Shown here piece by piece: positions 43,833 through 53,666 of a stretch of 64,000 bases of DNA. Position numbers and translations under genes: made by a program. How positions within the stretch are numbered: the stretch's first letter is position 1; every line of letters starts with the position of its first letter. The notes beneath the pieces are model-generated. The model worked only from the letters and a program-made list of their open reading frames with translations. It was not told where the DNA came from and did not search any database. The stretch is from Bacteriovoracaceae bacterium (lineage in GTDB: Bacteria; Bdellovibrionota; Bacteriovoracia; Bacteriovoracales; Bacteriovoracaceae), in contig CANEUH010000018.1 in the NCBI GenBank assembly GCA_947441615.1, positions 1-64,000 of the forward strand, written 5' to 3'.

Positions 43833-45347
43833 TTATCTCTGTGCCAATTGTTCAAAGTTTTCACCAGGAAAGTCTTCAAGACCCATATAATCAGCGAGTT
43901 CAAGTTTTTTTACGAGATGCTCGTACTTTACGTTCTCTGAATTGATGTGAGAGTTGACCAAATTATCTACTGCAAATTTGATATCTGCATAAGTAGCTCT
44001 ACTTGCGATATAGTTATCTAGAACTGAGTCGTAATTACTCTGAGCATTTTTATGTTGGAATTCAGAAATTTTTACTTTCTGCTCTAGAAATCGAAGAGTC
44101 TTGTAAATGGTCCTAACTTTAACATCGAGCTGTCGTCTGATATTGAAGTAATTGATCTCAGCGATTCTTTTTTCTAAAAATGATTGTTGGTTATTACGAG
44201 AATTGAAAAAGCCACCTTCTCCAAGGAGTGTCCATTTCATATCAATTGCTGCTACAAGCTCAACATTTTTATTTCCAGGAGATGTCTGGTACTGCCAGTT
44301 AGATCCATTTGGGTCAAAGCCAGTACGATAAGTTCCTAGATTGAATGAAAATTTTGGAAGAGGTAAGTTTTCTTTAAGTGTTTTTTCATATGTTCTATTT
44401 GCATTGTCATAGAGAAGTTTTGCGTCCCTATAATCAACTGACTGCTCTTCAGTAAGTTTAAGGGCCTCTGGAAGTGTTGCATTGACTGAGAGGAATTTTA
44501 ACTGTTCAACTGTCGAGTAAGAACCCCTCCATTCGTCACCAAGAAGGTTTGCTAGTTCTTCCTCTTGTAGACTCACAAAATATAGGGACTCTTGGTAATC
44601 AGTTTGGGAACGAAGAAATTCGGATCTTGTTTGATAATATTCTTGCGCCCTGATTTTTCTCAGCTGAAGTTTCTCTCTCGCAAGACGATGAATGAAAGAA
44701 GTTTGCCTTAATTGTTCTTGTCTGATTTTTTTAATTTCTTTCGCCCTAATCATATTAAAATACTGAGTGATTAGACCGAATTTTAATCGTCGTCTTGCTT
44801 CGCTTAATTGCTGACTGGCCCTGTTCAAAGTTTGTTTGTTATTTTGATACTGAAGATAATCTCTTCCCCAGTTAAATAAAGTGTATTCATCGATCACCAA
44901 ACCCAAACTTCCAGTCGGAGCTTGTTGAGCACCCATACCCGGTGTTGATAGGGATGACTGGTGAAAGCGATCAATCTTTTGATTTGAAGTATCTAACTCG
45001 AGGGAAATTTTTGGTAACCAAAACTTTTGCCAAATATCAGTTTTAGAAAGCTCAATTTGTTCACGTTTTTGTTCTCTGATTTTTTGGAATGGATTTTTTC
45101 TGAACCCCTCCTCAAGAATTGATCTCAGATCAATTGGGCGTCCGGCTTTTTCAGAATCCGTTGGATCAATATTATTTCTTCTCTTCCATCCCCTCTCTTC
45201 CCCTGATGAAACTGAAGATAAAGAAGTGTCCTGTTCAGAAACTATTTTTTCTTCCTCAATAGAGGTTTCCATGACATTGAGGTCCTCTTCCTGGCCCCAA
45301 GTGATTGAACTTCCCATAATTAAAAGAATAAAGAGTGCTTTAATCAA
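43833..45347 (-). CDS. TolC-family outer-membrane protein
   Basis: A 504-residue exported protein with long paired coiled helices typical of TolC (NKQTLNRASQQLSEARRRLK; IRAQEYYQTRSEFLRSQTDY). It forms a trimeric channel with periplasmic tunnel for type I secretion or efflux. The start is TTG with GGAG eight bases upstream. No adaptor or pump gene is adjacent, so partners are elsewhere. An operator-like palindrome lies 33 bases upstream. Confidence 0.82.
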   Translation of the reverse strand: MIKALFILLIMGSSITWGQEEDLNVMETSIEEEKIVSEQDTSLSSVSSGEERGWKRRNNIDPTDSEKAGRPIDLRSILEEGFRKNPFQKIREQKREQIELSKTDIWQKFWLPKISLELDTSNQKIDRFHQSSLSTPGMGAQQAPTGSLGLVIDEYTLFNWGRDYLQYQNNKQTLNRASQQLSEARRRLKFGLITQYFNMIRAKEIKKIRQEQLRQTSFIHRLAREKLQLRKIRAQEYYQTRSEFLRSQTDYQESLYFVSLQEEELANLLGDEWRGSYSTVEQLKFLSVNATLPEALKLTEEQSVDYRDAKLLYDNANRTYEKTLKENLPLPKFSFNLGTYRTGFDPNGSNWQYQTSPGNKNVELVAAIDMKWTLLGEGGFFNSRNNQQSFLEKRIAEINYFNIRRQLDVKVRTIYKTLRFLEQKVKISEFQHKNAQSNYDSVLDNYIASRATYADIKFAVDNLVNSHINSENVKYEHLVKKLELADYMGLEDFPGENFEQLAQR

Positions 45348-45379
45348 AGCAGGTTCTCCCGAAAATGTACTTTAACTTC

Positions 45380-45396
45380 AAACGAATCTTTCGTTT
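45380..45396. promoter_or_regulatory. Operator-like palindrome before the TolC-family gene
   Basis: AAACGAA, a three-base spacer and TTCGTTT form a perfect inverted repeat 33 bases before the TTG start. Size and position suit a dimeric repressor of the TetR or MarR type. No regulator gene is adjacent. Confidence 0.45.
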
Positions 45397-45464
45397 AAAA
45401 TCAGTACGAATAGTGTGTGCGGTAAAATCTTAGCATTAGAATTTCTGAGAAGTAAAATCAGATT

Positions 45465-45809
45465 CTACAGAGATAGGCCGGGACAACCTGAGCGGACAAT
45501 ATTTTCTTCCATGGATTCCAATCTCAGATTCGTAAGGTAAAGTTCGTTTCTAATTTTTACTTGATTAGACTTGAGCCGACCCAATAAGGTTTCTTTGGTC
45601 TTTGGGGTATTTTTTAAAAGCTGTTCATTTCTTTTTATTAGACCATTAAGCCTTTGTTGAACTTTAATCTTGTCTGATCTGTCGTGAAAGAGTTCTTTAC
45701 ATCTCAGGCTCTGAACGGGTTGGTTGACGGCATCTTGCAGCAGTGCTTCTTCTTGAGCATATAAATGGTTAGAAAGTGCCAAAAGTATGACGGTAAGAAT
45801 CGATTTCAT
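45465..45809 (-). CDS. Small secreted protein, unknown
   Basis: A 114-residue protein with a signal peptide (about 1-18, ending LYA). The mature part is a charged helical stretch (QQRLNGLIKRNEQLLKNT) with Cys in LRCKEL and SGCPGL near the end. It precedes the TolC-family gene on the same strand but is separated by 117 bases containing the palindrome. Unknown. Confidence 0.5.
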   Translation of the reverse strand: MKSILTVILLALSNHLYAQEEALLQDAVNQPVQSLRCKELFHDRSDKIKVQQRLNGLIKRNEQLLKNTPKTKETLLGRLKSNQVKIRNELYLTNLRLESMEENIVRSGCPGLSL

Positions 45810-45927
45810 ATAGATAAGACTATCATGGGAAATGATTAACGCAAAGTTGAATTACTCTCTCAATTGATTGTCTAATGAACGCAAAAAACGTAGGATGAGG
45901 GGTCAATTTAATTAAGGTCATTTCCTC

Positions 45928-46668
45928 ATGTCTCAAGCAGTCATCTTAATTCCAGCTCGTTTCAGTTCCTCTCGATTTCCGGGGAAGCCCCTTGCCTTGA
46001 TTCATGGCATATCGATGATTCAAAGAGTTTATACAAACTGTCTTGAATCTGGATTTCCTGTGTTTGTTGTGACAGATCACGATGGGATAGAAAATCATGT
46101 TAACGATTTTGGTGGAAAGGTTATTCGAATTAATGATGATGTTCCATCAGGCTCTGAACGAATTGCTTTGGCCTATGAGAGATTTTTTGAAAATGAAAAA
46201 CCAAAGATTGTCATTAACGTCCAGGGAGATGAGCCCCTTTTACGTGGGCCGATTTTAAAAGAGCTCGCAGAATTTCACTTATCAAGTCAATTTGATATCG
46301 CCACCCTTTTAAGGGAAAGGTCAGTTAAGGAAGAGGATTTTAAAAATCCTAATGTCGTTAAGGCGGTCTATAGCCCTGTCTCAAAACAGTGTTTATATTT
46401 CTCGAGACAGTCTCTGCCTTTTGATAGGGATGGTGGGCGTGACTATTCTTGGTATCAGCACATCGGTGTCTATAGTTACAAGACAGAAGCCTTGTCTCGT
46501 TTTGTTAAATTACCGATGGCAAGATTAGAGGATTTAGAAAAGTTAGAACAATTAAGAGCGCTTGAGAATCAAATGACCTTAGGTGCGATTTTAACGAATC
46601 AAAAATTAATTGGAGTGGACGTACCAGACGACGTTAAAAAAGTAGAAGGGGCACTTCGTGAACAATAA
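45928..46668 (+). CDS. kdsB: 3-deoxy-manno-octulosonate cytidylyltransferase
   Basis: A 246-residue enzyme joining KDO to CMP for lipid A core assembly. Motifs: IPARFSSSRFPGKPLALIHG (nucleotide loop), IVINVQGDEPLL and YSWYQHIGVYSYKTEALSRF. It uses CTP, made by the next gene pyrG, which starts inside it (11-base overlap). First gene of a KDO operon. Confidence 0.96.
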   Translation: MSQAVILIPARFSSSRFPGKPLALIHGISMIQRVYTNCLESGFPVFVVTDHDGIENHVNDFGGKVIRINDDVPSGSERIALAYERFFENEKPKIVINVQGDEPLLRGPILKELAEFHLSSQFDIATLLRERSVKEEDFKNPNVVKAVYSPVSKQCLYFSRQSLPFDRDGGRDYSWYQHIGVYSYKTEALSRFVKLPMARLEDLEKLEQLRALENQMTLGAILTNQKLIGVDVPDDVKKVEGALREQ

Positions 46669-48262
46669 TAAACACAGTAAAAAATACATTTTTATCACTG
46701 GTGGGGTTACGAGCTCTCTAGGTAAGGGCTTAGCAGCTGCTAGTCTTGGGTGTCTTCTTGAAAGAAGAGGGATCAAGATTAATATGCTGAAGATGGATCC
46801 TTACATCAATGTAGACCCAGGTACCATGAGTCCCATTCAGCATGGAGAAGTTTTTGTTACTGATGATGGGGCCGAAACGGATCTCGATTTAGGCCACTAT
46901 GAGCGCTTCACAAGCTTACAACTCACTCGTGAAAATAATTTTACGACTGGAAAAGTTTATCTTCAGGTGATTGAAAATGAACGTGAAGGTAAATATTTAG
47001 GAAAAACAGTTCAAGTTGTTCCTCATATCACGGATGAAATTAAGCGTAGGATTCATAATGCTGCCCAAAACTGTGATCTTCTTATTGGTGAAATCGGTGG
47101 AACAGTTGGTGATATTGAATCACTTCCTTTCATGGAGTCCATCAGACAATTTGCTCTCGATGTTGGAAAAGAAAATGTCCTCTATATCCATCTCGTACTC
47201 ATTCCTTATATTCAAGCTGCTGGCGAGTTGAAATCTAAGCCCGCTCAGCACTCGGTTAAAGAGATGCGCTCGATTGGGCTTTTTCCTGATGTCATTATTT
47301 GTAGAGCGGATCGAGAAATTGATCAGTCAATTGTTGATAAGATTTCACTTTTTTGTAACGTTCCCAAGCAGAATGTATTTCAATCAATAGATCTTGATCT
47401 TATTTATAAAGTTCCAAAAGCGTTTCATGATCAGGGCCTAGATAGAAGAGTGACAGAGTTATTAGGCATGTGGACAGCAGAACCAAACATGACTGAAATC
47501 AATAAAGTGATTTATAATTCTGAGCACCCCATTAAAGAGGTGAATATCGGAATTGTAGGAAAGTATACTGATCTCATTGAGTCTTATAAATCCCTGGATG
47601 AGGCCTTAAGGCATGCAGCGATTGAAAATCAAGTACAGCTTAATCGCATTTATATTGATGCAGAGGATTTAGAAAAAGGTATTAAGACGGACCTCCTAGA
47701 AAAAGTAGATGGCATCCTTGTTCCTGGTGGTTTTGGTTCTCGAGGAACTGAAGGAAAAATTAAAGCGATTCAATTTGCTCGCGAGAAAAAAATTCCATTC
47801 TTTGGTATCTGCCTAGGGCTTCAACTTGCTGTCATTGAGTTCGCTCGTCACGTTGTGGGAATAAAAAATGCGACCTCGATGGAATTCACTGATTCAGGGG
47901 ACTTTGTTGTTCATTATATGTCTGGTCAATCAAAAGACGGGGCCAAGGGTGGGAGCATGAGGCTTGGCGCTTATGAGTGCGATTTTGCTCCAGGGACTCT
48001 CGGTGAAAAAATATACAAAACAAATAAGATTACAGAAAGGCATCGTCATCGCCTCGAAGTTAATAATGAGTACATAAAACAATTAACTGACAAGGGTCTA
48101 GTGGTCTCTGGTAAAAATCCAGGACTTAATCTCGTTGAAGTGATTGAACTTAAAGATCACCCTTATTTTATAGCCTGTCAGTATCATCCAGAATTCAAAT
48201 CAAGACCATTTAAACCGCATCCACTTTTTGCCTCTTTTGTGAAGGCGAGTGGAAAGCTCTAA
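46658..48262 (+). CDS. pyrG: CTP synthase
   Basis: A 534-residue enzyme making CTP from UTP, ATP and glutamine. The N-terminal synthetase domain starts KYIFITGGVTSSLGKGLAAA; the C-terminal glutaminase has the catalytic Cys in FFGICLGLQL and the His-Glu pair in QYHPEF. GTG start within the kdsB end. Its place in the KDO operon supplies CTP to KdsB. Confidence 0.97.
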   Translation: MNNNKHSKKYIFITGGVTSSLGKGLAAASLGCLLERRGIKINMLKMDPYINVDPGTMSPIQHGEVFVTDDGAETDLDLGHYERFTSLQLTRENNFTTGKVYLQVIENEREGKYLGKTVQVVPHITDEIKRRIHNAAQNCDLLIGEIGGTVGDIESLPFMESIRQFALDVGKENVLYIHLVLIPYIQAAGELKSKPAQHSVKEMRSIGLFPDVIICRADREIDQSIVDKISLFCNVPKQNVFQSIDLDLIYKVPKAFHDQGLDRRVTELLGMWTAEPNMTEINKVIYNSEHPIKEVNIGIVGKYTDLIESYKSLDEALRHAAIENQVQLNRIYIDAEDLEKGIKTDLLEKVDGILVPGGFGSRGTEGKIKAIQFAREKKIPFFGICLGLQLAVIEFARHVVGIKNATSMEFTDSGDFVVHYMSGQSKDGAKGGSMRLGAYECDFAPGTLGEKIYKTNKITERHRHRLEVNNEYIKQLTDKGLVVSGKNPGLNLVEVIELKDHPYFIACQYHPEFKSRPFKPHPLFASFVKASGKL

Positions 48263-48271
48263 GGACTATTT

Positions 48272-49072
48272 ATGAAAAAGATGGATTTTTACATCGGACC
48301 ATGTGTTATTGAAAGCCAAGACCTTGCTAAAGAAATTGCTGAAACTCTGTTAAAGGATTTTGAGCCATTTAAGCATGAAATTAATCTTCACTTTAAGGGT
48401 TCTTATGATAAGGCCAATCGCTCATCATTTACTTCTTACCGAGGTCCAGGGCTAGACGAAGGATTAAAAATTTTAGGTATGATTAATAAACAGTACGGGC
48501 TTCCAACTCTGACTGACTTTCATACGCCAGAACAAGCAATGCCAGTGGCCGAGGTCGTAAGTGTACTTCAAGTACCAGCATTCCTTTGTCGTCAAACTGA
48601 TATGATTTTTTCTGGGGCCGAGGCCTGTAAAAAATATAATCGTGAACTAAAAGTTAAGAAAGGGCAGTTTCTTTCACCTGAGGAAACTAAAAATATTGTG
48701 GATAAAGCGTCCCATTTCCTACCGAAAGATAAAATTCTTCTCACTGAGCGTGGATCATCTTTTGGTTATAATAATCTAGTCGTTGATATGGCCTCCTTTC
48801 AAATTATGAAGTCATACGGAGTTCGTGCGATTCACGATGCTACTCACTGTGTTCAACGTCCTGGTGGACTTGGAACAGCGACAGGTGGAAAAAGGGAGCA
48901 GATTCTGGTGCTTGCAAAAGCAGCCGTTGCTGCAGGTGCAGATGGTATCTTTATGGAGTGTCACCCAAATCCAGAAAAAGCACTCTCAGATGCCGCGACA
49001 GCACTCCCTTTGAGTTCAGTAAAATCAATTGTTGAAAAACTTCTTAAAATACGACGAGCGGTGGAAGAATGA
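48272..49072 (+). CDS. kdsA: KDO-8-phosphate synthase, metal-dependent class
   Basis: A 266-residue aldolase-type enzyme joining phosphoenolpyruvate to arabinose-5-phosphate. It starts DFYIGPCVIES, with Cys at residue 11 where class II, metal-dependent KdsA (as in Aquifex) has its metal ligand; class I has Asn. Other motifs are FKGSYDKANRSS and DATHCVQRPGG. Its stop overlaps the kdsC start by four bases. Confidence 0.95.
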   Translation: MKKMDFYIGPCVIESQDLAKEIAETLLKDFEPFKHEINLHFKGSYDKANRSSFTSYRGPGLDEGLKILGMINKQYGLPTLTDFHTPEQAMPVAEVVSVLQVPAFLCRQTDMIFSGAEACKKYNRELKVKKGQFLSPEETKNIVDKASHFLPKDKILLTERGSSFGYNNLVVDMASFQIMKSYGVRAIHDATHCVQRPGGLGTATGGKREQILVLAKAAVAAGADGIFMECHPNPEKALSDAATALPLSSVKSIVEKLLKIRRAVEE

Positions 49073-49605
49073 GCCTGAAATCAGTTGCCAAAAAATTTGA
49101 ATCAAAATTAAAAAAAATCAAAGTTGTTATTTTTGATTTGGACGGGATTTTGACTGATGCCCATGTTTGGTGGGCAAGTGAGGAAGTTGGATTTAATCGG
49201 ACATTTAATATTTATGATGGATATGGAATGAAAGTTCTTATGAAGGCAGGGCTCAAGGTCGGAGTTATTACTGGTGGAAATAGTGTTTCAGTTCAAAAGA
49301 GGGTAGAGCAGCTTGGCCTAAACTTTTGTTACGCAGGTAATGAGGATAAACGAGCTGCCTTTATTGATGTCTTAAAAAAATATAACGTCGAAGCAGATGA
49401 AGTTCTCTATATGGGGGATGAGTTATTTGATATCCCACTCTTAAAGAAGTCTGGTTTTTCTGCCACAGTCCCTAATACTTGTGAAGAAGTTCTTGAAATC
49501 GTCGATTATGTAACAAAAAGAGAAAGTGGTAAAGGTTGTGCTCGTGAAGTGATTGATCTCGTTCGTTACGCGCAAAATATTCATCCGGAAAATGAGGATT
49601 TCTAA
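49069..49605 (+). CDS. kdsC: KDO-8-phosphate phosphatase
   Basis: A 178-residue HAD phosphatase that removes the phosphate from KDO-8-P. Nucleophile motif VVIFDLDGILTD (normally DVDG), motif II GVITGGNS and motif III with YMGDELFDIPLL. It lies between kdsA (four-base overlap) and a membrane protein gene (one-base overlap). Confidence 0.92.
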   Translation: MSLKSVAKKFESKLKKIKVVIFDLDGILTDAHVWWASEEVGFNRTFNIYDGYGMKVLMKAGLKVGVITGGNSVSVQKRVEQLGLNFCYAGNEDKRAAFIDVLKKYNVEADEVLYMGDELFDIPLLKKSGFSATVPNTCEEVLEIVDYVTKRESGKGCAREVIDLVRYAQNIHPENEDF

Positions 49606-50174
49606 TGCTTGGTAAAAAACTCTATAAAACTTCAATGATTAATATCCTTCGCCTCACAATCCTAGTGATTGTCCTTATCTTTTTAAATGATTTTATTCTA
49701 GATACCTATACGTATGAAAAATTTCAGGCCGATGGAAGATTCAAGATTATTGATGTTATTCAGTATCATTATAAGTACCCACATGAGTTTATTATTTTCT
49801 TCTTTCTTTTTTTAGCTCCGGCCTTCTATTACTCTCTTGTTCGTGGAACCCGTTTTTTTGAAAAGGGCTTTATTTTTAATAGAGGGTTCCCTTTCCTTGG
49901 GAAGGAAGTTCTTTATACGGATATTAAGACCTATAAATTACTGCATCCAAATCATATCGTAAGTATTCATACTAAAAGTGGAGAGATGTTTCTTATAGCA
50001 GATAACACTGTCGAGAGAGTTATTGCTATCCTTGATCAGCACAATATTCAGGGGGATTTGGCACGGGACGATTACGCTAATCTCATTACGAACTTTCGTA
50101 AATTCGTTTTAGTTGTTCTGACTTTTACTGTTTTAATTTTTACTTTGAAAAAATTAGGTGTTTTTGCTTTCTAG
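49605..50174 (+). CDS. Three-TM protein at the end of the KDO operon
   Basis: A 189-residue protein with TMs at about 13-31, 62-79 and 166-184, and a cytosolic beta-rich part between the last two (LYTDIKTYKLLHPNHIVSIH) like a PH-like domain. One base overlap with kdsC. In many bacteria lptC follows kdsC; this is not LptC by topology. Its 3' end overlaps sua5 tail to tail by 21 bases. Unknown function. Confidence 0.55.
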   Translation: MLGKKLYKTSMINILRLTILVIVLIFLNDFILDTYTYEKFQADGRFKIIDVIQYHYKYPHEFIIFFFLFLAPAFYYSLVRGTRFFEKGFIFNRGFPFLGKEVLYTDIKTYKLLHPNHIVSIHTKSGEMFLIADNTVERVIAILDQHNIQGDLARDDYANLITNFRKFVLVVLTFTVLIFTLKKLGVFAF

Positions 50175-51101
50175 TGATTTTGTTTTAGCTTTTTCTAGGC
50201 GATTCCAAATACCTATCCATTCCTCGCTCGAGTGAATGGATTTTCTTTCAGCAAATATAATATCATATCCTTGTTCATCAAACTCTCTCATCTTTTGATA
50301 AAGCTCTCTACTTGCAATCGATGAAGAAGTGGGTTGTTTCCAGACGATAGGTTTTTTAAATGAAAGTCCTATTTGAGCTTTACTACTTTCAGGTTCAAAT
50401 CCTTCGGGGACAATAATAAGTGGAATCCTCGGCATATAGTGGTGCTTTAATTGCCCAGGAGCGACCGGGCTCTCAGCATAGACAACTTCGATTTTTATTC
50501 CGTGGTCATTAAGTATTTTAGATAGCATCGTTGGAGTGTAAAAACCGGGTCTAAATATTTCAACTTTTCCGTTTTGAATTCCAACCACTGTGGATTCTAT
50601 CCCCACTTCAGAAGCACCTCCTTCAAGGATAGCAACGGATTCACCAAATTCTTGGTAGACGTGCTGACTCGTTGTTGGGGAGGTCTTTCCAAATTTATTA
50701 GCACTTGGAGCAGCAATACCACCTTCAATCTTAGCGAGTAACTTTAATGTGACGTCGTGATTTGGGCAACGAAGCCCCACGGAATCGAGTCCCGATGTGA
50801 TGAGGGAATTCACCTGCTCATTTTTCTTTGCAATTAAGGTCAGGGGGCCTGGCCAGCAATTTTTCGCTAATACGTCATGAACCTGGGTCCATTCATTTGT
50901 GAGAGATTTGGCCTTTTCAATTGTGTTGATATGAACAATAAGAGGGTCAAAAAAAGGGCGCTCTTTTGTTGAAAAAATTTTTTTTAAACCTGCTTCAGAA
51001 AAAATCCATCCTCCAAGACCATAGACGGTCTCAGTGGGGATGGCGACGACCTCTCCATTTAAAAGAAGATCTCTAGCCTTATTTAAATCGACTAAATTCA
51101 A
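50154..51101 (-). CDS. Threonylcarbamoyl-AMP synthase, Sua5 type
   Basis: A 315-residue two-domain enzyme for tRNA t6A modification. The YrdC domain has AIPTETVYGLGGW and IAAPSANKFGKTSPT; the C-terminal Sua5 domain has SPVAPGQLKHHYMPRIPL. The start is TTG two bases after the upstream stop, so expression is coupled to the long unknown gene. Confidence 0.93.
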   Translation of the reverse strand: MNLVDLNKARDLLLNGEVVAIPTETVYGLGGWIFSEAGLKKIFSTKERPFFDPLIVHINTIEKAKSLTNEWTQVHDVLAKNCWPGPLTLIAKKNEQVNSLITSGLDSVGLRCPNHDVTLKLLAKIEGGIAAPSANKFGKTSPTTSQHVYQEFGESVAILEGGASEVGIESTVVGIQNGKVEIFRPGFYTPTMLSKILNDHGIKIEVVYAESPVAPGQLKHHYMPRIPLIIVPEGFEPESSKAQIGLSFKKPIVWKQPTSSSIASRELYQKMREFDEQGYDIIFAERKSIHSSEEWIGIWNRLEKAKTKSLESKNT

Positions 51102-51103
51102 GG

Positions 51104-53230
51104 TTACTCACTTGCGATGCTTGCCGGCACTCTAGAACCGGTACTGCGTTTAAAGTTATCAATAACTCCTAAGCCGCGGAACTGTCCAGAAGAAAAGGTC
51201 GTATTAAAATTCGTCCCCATAGAAGTTTTCGCCTGAAGCCTTCCGTTGATAAAAGTATGATCTGGCCCAAATAGTTCCGTTATCGCTTCAAGATTTCCTG
51301 CCTTCTTATAGTAATTTGTAATAAAGTCTTTAAATTTAGCTAGTGACGGTTTAAGGAAATTTGCTGCGTAGTCTGTTTTGAAAGAAATATACTTTTCACC
51401 AATTTCTTTAACACAACCATCTCTTCCATTCTGAATATCCTCAAGCATTTCTCGACGTGACTGTTCATGAGTCCATTCATCTTTTTTTGATGAATGACAA
51501 ACATTGGCGATGTGGCCAAAGACATCATTTTCTGAGGTCTCGAGTAGGTGTTGAAATCCAGCTTTTTCAATCCGTAAATTGGATTCAATAATCATTGGCC
51601 CCTTAAGAACCTCATTTTTTATGTCCGTTTTGAAACTCTTTGGAAGAGTCGTAAAATTATCCGCGAACCATATAAGATCATTTTTAAATTTACGATCAAT
51701 CCAGCGATCTGTTCTTGCAGCGTTATAATACTGAGTGAGAATAAAAGAGAATTGTTCAGAATTATCAATTCGACTAATCTTGGGATCGGAGGCCTGGGGA
51801 TGTGTGGCCTCGTATTCCATTGTTAATTGGCGGGAATAAACTGCGGCATTATTCACACCGACTGGTAACTTTAAAATTTTATAAACAATAGCTGAAAAGA
51901 TTCGACTGAAAAAGTTCTGGACCACTTTTACGTTTTGCGCGTAGTTCTTAAAGAAAACACGGACATTATTGTCTTTTATCACTCTTATTTGTTCTGTTTT
52001 TTGTTTCTGCATTTTTCCCCAAAGAAGAACACTTCCTCTTTGCTCTAGTGCTGATGAGCTAGATTCATCTAGTCTTACGACATAAGGTTCAAGCTTTTTG
52101 ACTGTTCCAAAGCCTCTTAGAATGGATCTAAATTCTGGACCTTCCTCTGAATCACTTTTGATATGGGCCCACTGTTCAGGTTTGAAGCCGAGTGTGAATT
52201 CTTTTCCTGAAGCGTACTCATAATTGATGTCATATCTAAGAAGTGAAAACTTTATCAATTTAAAAAAATCTAACTGAAGCTCCATCGTCGCACCAGCTGA
52301 TGCCGTTTTTTTAGCTAGAACTCCAACCTTAAAACGGTGTTCACCGCTATTAAAACTTTGTAGAGTCGTTACATTTTGATAATCATACTCTGCTAATACA
52401 CCGCCAGAAAAAGAGATGTTATAAATTGGAGGTGTCGTAATCAACCCACCAGCACTTGCCGTCCAAACATCTTCTCTTTTCATGATCTCTTCGTTACCCA
52501 TATTTTCCATTTGGCCTTGATTAAATTTTAGAAATGGAAGAAAGAGTTTACTAAAGTCAGCTGTTAATCCTTCTTGATAAGAATTGGCATAACTCCAATA
52601 GGTATAAACTCTTTTAAAGGTTATTCCTGCGAATGCTCCGATCTCGGTAGCACTCATTTGCGAGAGTCCTGCTTGATTTAGTTTTTCAAGAAATGTCGTT
52701 GCCTCCAACTCAAAAGTAAAGCTATCCATGATGAGCCAATTCTGACCAAAAATATTTGGAGTCACTTGCCTGTCTACATAGACTTGAACCACTCCAAATG
52801 GTTTTTGCCAAGAAAAACCAGAAAAGTTGGAAGAACCCAAATTAAACTGTTGGTTCAGTCTATTAATTGTTTGAACTTCAGAAAGACCAATCGATTGATG
52901 GGATGTTTCTAATTGGCGACGAATTTCTTGATAAAGTGGGGACTCCTCTCCATCGATAGGAATGGTTCCAGTAAATCCACCGCTCGCAGTTGCTCCGACT
53001 CCTAATAGAGCACCCATCATTTTTGTTTGAAGTGTTCTTTGCTGATTAACAACCGGGTCAGAACTAAGGGCACTTAGTGATTTAGTATTCGCTGCCTTTA
53101 TTAGGTTCGATTTTTCTGGAGTCCTCGTGATAAAATTCTCAAATTCTGGTGAGAGTTTTATGTGTGAAAATTCTGACGAAATTGCCGATAAAGAAAACAA
53201 TGAGAGAGTGATTAGCATCCATACTTTCAT
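51104..53230 (-). CDS. Large exported protein, unknown
   Basis: A 708-residue protein with a signal peptide (residues about 1-17). The mature part is a mixture of long beta-rich stretches (VVQVYVDRQVTPNIFGQNW) and helical stretches near the C-terminus, with two Cys (VCHSSK and GCVKEI). GGGAG before the ATG at 53230 supports that start over 53248. It is coupled to sua5. No family recognised; a barrel or surface protein is possible. Confidence 0.6.
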   Translation of the reverse strand: MKVWMLITLSLFSLSAISSEFSHIKLSPEFENFITRTPEKSNLIKAANTKSLSALSSDPVVNQQRTLQTKMMGALLGVGATASGGFTGTIPIDGEESPLYQEIRRQLETSHQSIGLSEVQTINRLNQQFNLGSSNFSGFSWQKPFGVVQVYVDRQVTPNIFGQNWLIMDSFTFELEATTFLEKLNQAGLSQMSATEIGAFAGITFKRVYTYWSYANSYQEGLTADFSKLFLPFLKFNQGQMENMGNEEIMKREDVWTASAGGLITTPPIYNISFSGGVLAEYDYQNVTTLQSFNSGEHRFKVGVLAKKTASAGATMELQLDFFKLIKFSLLRYDINYEYASGKEFTLGFKPEQWAHIKSDSEEGPEFRSILRGFGTVKKLEPYVVRLDESSSSALEQRGSVLLWGKMQKQKTEQIRVIKDNNVRVFFKNYAQNVKVVQNFFSRIFSAIVYKILKLPVGVNNAAVYSRQLTMEYEATHPQASDPKISRIDNSEQFSFILTQYYNAARTDRWIDRKFKNDLIWFADNFTTLPKSFKTDIKNEVLKGPMIIESNLRIEKAGFQHLLETSENDVFGHIANVCHSSKKDEWTHEQSRREMLEDIQNGRDGCVKEIGEKYISFKTDYAANFLKPSLAKFKDFITNYYKKAGNLEAITELFGPDHTFINGRLQAKTSMGTNFNTTFSSGQFRGLGVIDNFKRSTGSRVPASIASE

Positions 53231-53398
53231 AAAGAACTCCCAAGGCATTCAATTGCCTTTGTGATACCTCTTTATCGGTTGAAGATGGTTGAAAATTTAA
53301 GGTAACTCTCATAGACTAAGCACCCGAAATCCTTGTTTCGTATAATGATAACGATGGGTTAAGCTATCATTTTTATGAACTCACAAAGTTAGGAACTT

Positions 53399-53653
53399 AT
53401 GGATAATGAGAAATTTAAATCGCTATTGGAAGAAAATTACCAATTTCCAGACTATTACGAGTTTAAGTTCATTATAAAAACCGATGATAAGCATCTTGTA
53501 TTGGAGAAGTTGGTGGGGTGTTCCATTCATGAAACTCCGTCTAAAAAGGGCAATTATACATCTGTTTCGGCGAGAAAACTTGTCCATAGCACCGAAGAAA
53601 TTATCGAGATTTATAAATCCATGAGTACTATTAAAGGTGTCATTAGTTTATAA
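53399..53653 (+). CDS. DUF493/YbeD-family protein
   Basis: An 84-residue protein with the ferredoxin-like fold of the YbeD family: FPDYYEFKFIIKTDD at the start, then SKKGNYTSVSARKLVHSTEE. The family is thought to be an ACT-like regulatory domain. AGGA precedes the start. It is 13 bases upstream of gpsA. Confidence 0.82.
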   Translation: MDNEKFKSLLEENYQFPDYYEFKFIIKTDDKHLVLEKLVGCSIHETPSKKGNYTSVSARKLVHSTEEIIEIYKSMSTIKGVISL

Positions 53654-53666
53654 AAAGTAGGAATTC

